64,000 nucleotides of DNA, from contig NZ_JARFYM010000030.1 of NCBI RefSeq assembly GCF_030272705.1, positions 20,657-84,656 of the forward strand, written 5' to 3'. Position numbers and translations under genes: made by a program. Positions 60,897-64,000 of the stretch are shown here, one piece after another. This stretch comes from Rhizobium mayense (lineage in GTDB: Bacteria; Pseudomonadota; Alphaproteobacteria; Rhizobiales; Rhizobiaceae). The first letter of the stretch is position 1, and every line of letters starts with the position of its first letter. The notes below the pieces were generated by a model. The model worked only from the letters and a program-made list of their open reading frames with translations. It was not told the origin of the DNA and made no database searches.

Positions 60897-61852
60897 GCAG
60901 CGGTGGAGTTGACGTCGGCCGGCCACTGGGCGTCATCGTGCAAAATTCCTTCAATCGATGCACGTCGCTTGGCCAATTGCGAAGCACAGAAGGTCATGAA
61001 GGCGCTTATGCGTTGCAGCCTACGAAGGTCGGGATGGGTCAGTAGCCAAAGGCCCGATGAGATCGATGCTTCCACAGGGCCAACGCGAGTTAGGCGCGGC
61101 TGAGTGTCGCCCGATATGCACGGCAAATATCCGAGGCCAATGTTTGCCGCAATTGCTGCCGCAGCAGCTTCGATAGAGTCGACACGGCAAACGACCTTGT
61201 CCGGGGCCACCCGGGTTTCGATGAGCTTGCTGGCGGTTAGACTTGATAGTTCGGAGCCATAGGCAACCCAAGTCTGCTCATAGAGCCGCTCGGGCGCCAG
61301 ACAGGAATTATGCCAATTTTCCTTGCAGCCATACGGCGCCCAGCCGATCGTCGCGATCCTTTTGCCGAAAAGGTTCTCAGGCGGGGTATCCGTGGCTCTC
61401 AAGGCGATATCGGCTTCCCCGCGCGCCAGGTTGAGCGAGGTATTGCCTATTAGAAGCTCAAGGGTGATCGCCGGGTAAAGCTTCCGAAAGTCGGCAATGA
61501 CGGGCGTGAGCAAGTGAATGCTGAAGGAATCGTTACTGGCGATTTTCAGGTGGCCTGCGTATTCCCGGGCCTCGCCGGAAATACGATGGGCCACGCTCAC
61601 GATATCGAGTTCGACGCGTTCCGCCAGCGCAATAACTTCCGCTCCCGATGCCGTGGCGCGATAGCCGGTTCGGCGCCGCTCAAACAGGCGAGTTCCTAAA
61701 TCAGATTCCACCTGTGTCAGGCGCCTGGACATCGTCGACGTGTTCAGGCCGAGCGCAGCCGCCGCGGCCGCGAGATTTCCCGCCTCGCTGATTGCCCTGA
61801 CGATGCGGAAGTCATCCCACGAGAGCCCATTGAGATCATCGCTCCTGATCAC
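60851..61852 (-). CDS. LysR-family transcriptional regulator
   Basis: A 333-residue LTTR. The N-terminal winged helix is AISEAGNLAAAAAALGLNTSTMSRRLTQVE-like (about residues 18-48), with DLGTRLFERRRTGYRAT after it. The effector domain includes HLKIASNDSFSIHLL and IALRATDTPPENLFGKR. The C-terminal ~30 residues extend beyond the typical length and overlap the end of the GMC gene. No divergent target is adjacent; the convergent GMC gene or a distant locus may be the target. Confidence 0.88.
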   Translation of the reverse strand: MIRSDDLNGLSWDDFRIVRAISEAGNLAAAAAALGLNTSTMSRRLTQVESDLGTRLFERRRTGYRATASGAEVIALAERVELDIVSVAHRISGEAREYAGHLKIASNDSFSIHLLTPVIADFRKLYPAITLELLIGNTSLNLARGEADIALRATDTPPENLFGKRIATIGWAPYGCKENWHNSCLAPERLYEQTWVAYGSELSSLTASKLIETRVAPDKVVCRVDSIEAAAAAIAANIGLGYLPCISGDTQPRLTRVGPVEASISSGLWLLTHPDLRRLQRISAFMTFCASQLAKRRASIEGILHDDAQWPADVNSTAAQAAPSKADRITAAI

Positions 61853-61870
61853 GGCCGGCCCACCACTTTT

Positions 61871-62416
61871 TCACGGTGTCGTCGTGGGGACGAAATCGTA
61901 GGAGATACGCCCCGCCGGCAAGTAAAAAAGGGCGATCAGCGCACCGCCTTTGACCTCGGGGTAGTGCTTGCTGCCCGGATCGGGTGCGGTCCACCCGGGA
62001 CCCTGCCAACCTTGCAACCCTCGCAATTCGGCGCTCTCATCGAGGGGGACGACGAGGTTCAGTTCGCCATAGGGATGGCCGTGATATTGTCCGCGTAGCA
62101 CATCGTCGTCTTCTTCATCCGGAAAAGGACACGGCGCCTTGCTGTTCATGTAAACGGCGGTAATGCTGAAATGAAATGTCTCGGCCGATGGCTCCGCAAT
62201 GCGGCTGCGCCGATAATCTGCGCCGGAAATCTCCTCATTGGCCGCCCATCCGTCCTCAACGCCCAGCCGGATCAGCCGTGCAAGATCCTGATATAGTTGC
62301 GTGTCGGGGCCATAGGTCAGGTTGAGCCAGCGCTCCAGCTCTGCGCCAGGCGTCATGTCTTTCACGACCTTTAGAAAATCTATGCTGCGACGGATAAGTT
62401 CGTCTCGATGGCTCAT
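61871..62416 (-). CDS. DUF4863/PnbB-like protein
   Basis: A 181-residue protein of the DUF4863 family, which includes 4-hydroxylaminobenzoate lyase (PnbB), an enzyme of nitrobenzoate breakdown. Cupin-like metal-site features are QYHGHPYGELNLVVPL, with ELRGLQGWQGPGWTAP and KGGALIALFYLPAGRISYDF near the C-terminus. The start MSHRDELIRR has GGAG upstream. It is divergent from a LysR gene, the usual arrangement for a substrate-induced catabolic gene. Whether it acts on hydroxylaminobenzoate cannot be settled; no nitroreductase is next to it. Confidence 0.78.
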   Translation of the reverse strand: MSHRDELIRRSIDFLKVVKDMTPGAELERWLNLTYGPDTQLYQDLARLIRLGVEDGWAANEEISGADYRRSRIAEPSAETFHFSITAVYMNSKAPCPFPDEEDDDVLRGQYHGHPYGELNLVVPLDESAELRGLQGWQGPGWTAPDPGSKHYPEVKGGALIALFYLPAGRISYDFVPTTTP

Positions 62417-62521
62417 GAGGGTCACTCCAAACCGGTAAGCCGAATGAAATCGGCTGGCTATTTCCAACGAGAATACTGCTAGTCGCGGCCGCTGGAAGTG
62501 AAACCTCCTCAAACAAACTAT

Positions 62522-62536
62522 GAATGAAGTTCATTC
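62522..62536. promoter_or_regulatory. probable LysR operator
   Basis: GAATGAA-G-TTCATTC, perfect 7-base arms, in the spacer between the DUF4863 gene (minus) and the LysR gene (plus). It contains a T-N11-A core (62521-62533), typical of LysR-type binding sites, 54-68 bases upstream of the LysR start. Confidence 0.65.
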
Positions 62537-62589
62537 TATGCGAAGATATTGCATGTCGATCACAACAAGGTGAGGCGTGATCCAATAAG

Positions 62590-63585
62590 ATGAGCGACGA
62601 ATTCAGACGCTTCGACCTCAACCTGCTGCGTGTTTTCAATACGCTGATCGAAGAGGAGAGCGTGCTGCGGGCAAGCCAAAAGCTGAACCTGACCCAATCG
62701 GCGGTGAGCCACGCCCTTGCACGACTTCGGGAGATGCTTGGCGATGAGATTTTCGTGCGCATCGGATCGCGCATGCAGCCGACCGAGCGGGCGCTCGAAC
62801 TCGCCCCCATCGTGCGTAACGCGCTCCATTCCCTTGAGGTGGCGATCGAGGCGCGCACCTTCGATCCGGCTACCGCCCAGCGCACATTCACGATTGCCGC
62901 CAATGACCTGACCACAATCTTGCTCATGCCCCGCATCCTGCAAACGCTGCGGGCGGAGGCACCGCTCATTGACCTCATCATCCGACCCGTGACACGCATC
63001 GATCTGGCCGAGCAGATCGACCTTGGAAAAATTGACATCGCGATTGGGACCTTTGCGACGACTCCAAGCCGTTTTCGTTCAACTCCGCTATTTTCCTATG
63101 ATGATGTACTGATCACCGGAATGGGTGTCCGTCAGCCGGTAAATCTGGAAACACTGCAGCAGATGACGCTTTGTGTTGTTTCGTTCGGAGCCGACGAACA
63201 AGGTGCCGATGGATATCTGCTCGAGCGCGGCCTGGCGCGTCGTTCGGATATGTATGATAGGAACGCCCTCGAAAAAGCCTATAGCTCGCGCGGGGCGCTG
63301 CCGAGGGTAGGGGTCGTTCTCCCCCATTTTCTTGCGCTCCCGGCGCTGCTCGCCGTCGAGGGGTGTGCGGCCGTCGTACCGCGCCAGTTGGGGCGGGCGC
63401 TGGAGGCAAGCAAGCAGGCACAAATGCAGGAATTGCCGTTTCCGACGGCAGTTCTCGAAGTCAGTTCCCTTTGGCATGTACGTCAGAATAGGGACCCGGC
63501 TCATGCCTGGCTGCGTCGGATCATCGTCGAATCGAGCGCGACCTTGCGCGACACTGGCTGGGAAAACCTGGCAACCTTCAGGTAA
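62590..63585 (+). CDS. LysR-family transcriptional regulator, divergent from the DUF4863 gene
   Basis: A 331-residue LTTR of the PnbR/NodD-like subgroup: FRRFDLNLLRVFNTLIEEES opens the winged helix, followed by ASQKLNLTQSAVSHALARLR. The effector-binding domain starts near residue 95 (RTFTIAANDLTTILLMPRIL). Its divergent orientation and the dyad between suggest that it controls the DUF4863 gene and itself; the isochorismatase-type gene downstream could also be a target. Confidence 0.9.
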   Translation: MSDEFRRFDLNLLRVFNTLIEEESVLRASQKLNLTQSAVSHALARLREMLGDEIFVRIGSRMQPTERALELAPIVRNALHSLEVAIEARTFDPATAQRTFTIAANDLTTILLMPRILQTLRAEAPLIDLIIRPVTRIDLAEQIDLGKIDIAIGTFATTPSRFRSTPLFSYDDVLITGMGVRQPVNLETLQQMTLCVVSFGADEQGADGYLLERGLARRSDMYDRNALEKAYSSRGALPRVGVVLPHFLALPALLAVEGCAAVVPRQLGRALEASKQAQMQELPFPTAVLEVSSLWHVRQNRDPAHAWLRRIIVESSATLRDTGWENLATFR

Positions 63586-63760
63586 TAGCCGGCACGTGTG
63601 TTGCGATCCGGCGAACCTAAGGCTGCAAAGATGCGGGATCAGTCCACTGTCCGGCTCCTGCGGACACAGAGTCAGCCATTCGATCACTACTTAGGATGCG
63701 GGCTGTTCCTTAGGCTTGTCGCGCTTCCACTAGGAAGCGTTCAGCACGAAAGGAAAAGAA

Positions 63761-64000
63761 ATGGCGACTAATTTCCTCCAACATTTCTCACCCGATGACG
63801 CAGCTCTCGTTCTCATTGATTTTCAGCCGCAGATGTTCATGGGCGTTGAGAGCCATGACCGACTAAAAATCAAAAACAATCTGCAGATCATCGCCAAGGC
63901 TGCCAAGCTGTTCAAGCTTCCCACGGTGCTGACGACCGTCACCGCCAACACCTTTGCCGGTCAATTCGTGCCCGAGGTCGCCAAGGATGTATTTCCGGGG
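63761..64000 (+). CDS. isochorismatase-family hydrolase, N-terminal part (runs off the window)
   Basis: Eighty residues are visible, starting MATNFLQHFSPDDAALVLID after AAAGGAAAAG. The family catalytic Asp is in ALVLIDFQPQMF, and LPTVLTTVTANTF fits the YcaC-like branch of cysteine hydrolases. Function is not defined for YcaC-like proteins; the 3' end with the catalytic Cys is outside the window. It is 175 bases after the LysR gene on the same strand. Confidence 0.85.
   Translation, partial: MATNFLQHFSPDDAALVLIDFQPQMFMGVESHDRLKIKNNLQIIAKAAKLFKLPTVLTTVTANTFAGQFVPEVAKDVFPG

Noticed and set aside
1..64000. tRNA, rRNA, CRISPR array, integrase, origin or intact insertion sequence
   Set aside because: Looked for in the larger spacers on both strands; nothing recognisable was found, though short RNAs could be missed by eye.

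Overview
The window looks like an accessory region (plasmid, chromid or genomic island) of a GC-rich alphaproteobacterium, most likely Rhizobiales/Rhizobiaceae. The signs are the cyoABCD-hemA arrangement, a BigR/Blh sulfide-response cluster, a 24-TM fused NarK next to a cysteine-free NarR-type regulator, ribose-type ABC transporters with FCD-GntR regulators, and many LysR/AraC regulators. This is inference from gene content; no rRNA, tRNA, CRISPR array, replication origin or intact insertion sequence was seen.

Layout. 1-4.4 kb: end of hemA and the cyoABCD quinol oxidase operon (minus). 4.8-9.7 kb: an arginine deiminase operon (minus) with two paralogous amino-acid antiporters, arcA and an HdeD-like membrane protein, but no arcB or arcC. 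10-14 kb: a small Tat-type exported protein, an AI-2E-family permease, a membrane-anchored metallophosphoesterase and a DUF1269 protein. 14.6-22.5 kb: an SDR without its catalytic Ser and Tyr, three AraC regulators (two paralogous), a secreted GH5 glycosidase and a GMC-type flavoprotein. 22.5-38.3 kb: a nitrate-respiration island, narR divergent from narK-narG-narH-narJ-narI-ppiC-(95-aa unknown)-moeA-DUF2478-(membrane protein)-mogA, ending against convergent nnrS. The narR/narK spacer has two perfect FNR-type boxes. No nitrite, NO or N2O reductase is in the window.

38.4-42.3 kb: a sulfur-stress cluster (TSUP permease, two YeeE/YedE-type half transporters, Blh persulfide dioxygenase) divergent from a peroxiredoxin-bigR pair, with an AT-rich dyad between. 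42.4-45.6 kb: a patatin-like lipase next to a GntP permease, then a universal stress protein. 45.6-58.4 kb: a probable aromatic-catabolism island: two paralogous FCD-GntR regulators bracketing a ribose-type ABC importer; an SMP-30 lactonase and an MhpA-like flavin hydroxylase; and, divergently, an FAH-family hydrolase, a type I extradiol dioxygenase, a histidinol-dehydrogenase homologue and an SDR. Two similar AT-rich inverted repeats lie in its two control regions, one of them inside the 3' end of the SMP-30 gene.

58.4-64 kb: a frameshifted fragment of an amino-acid ABC ATPase gene, a second GMC-type flavoprotein, a LysR regulator, a DUF4863/PnbB-like protein divergent from another LysR, and the start of an isochorismatase-family hydrolase.

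Functionally, much of the window serves life under low oxygen or on alternative energy sources: a quinol oxidase, arginine fermentation, nitrate respiration with its own molybdenum-cofactor late-assembly genes, and reactive-sulfur detoxification. A carbon-catabolic island follows. The least explained parts are the extradiol/HisD cluster, the accessory genes in the nar operon, and the SDR/three-AraC block.
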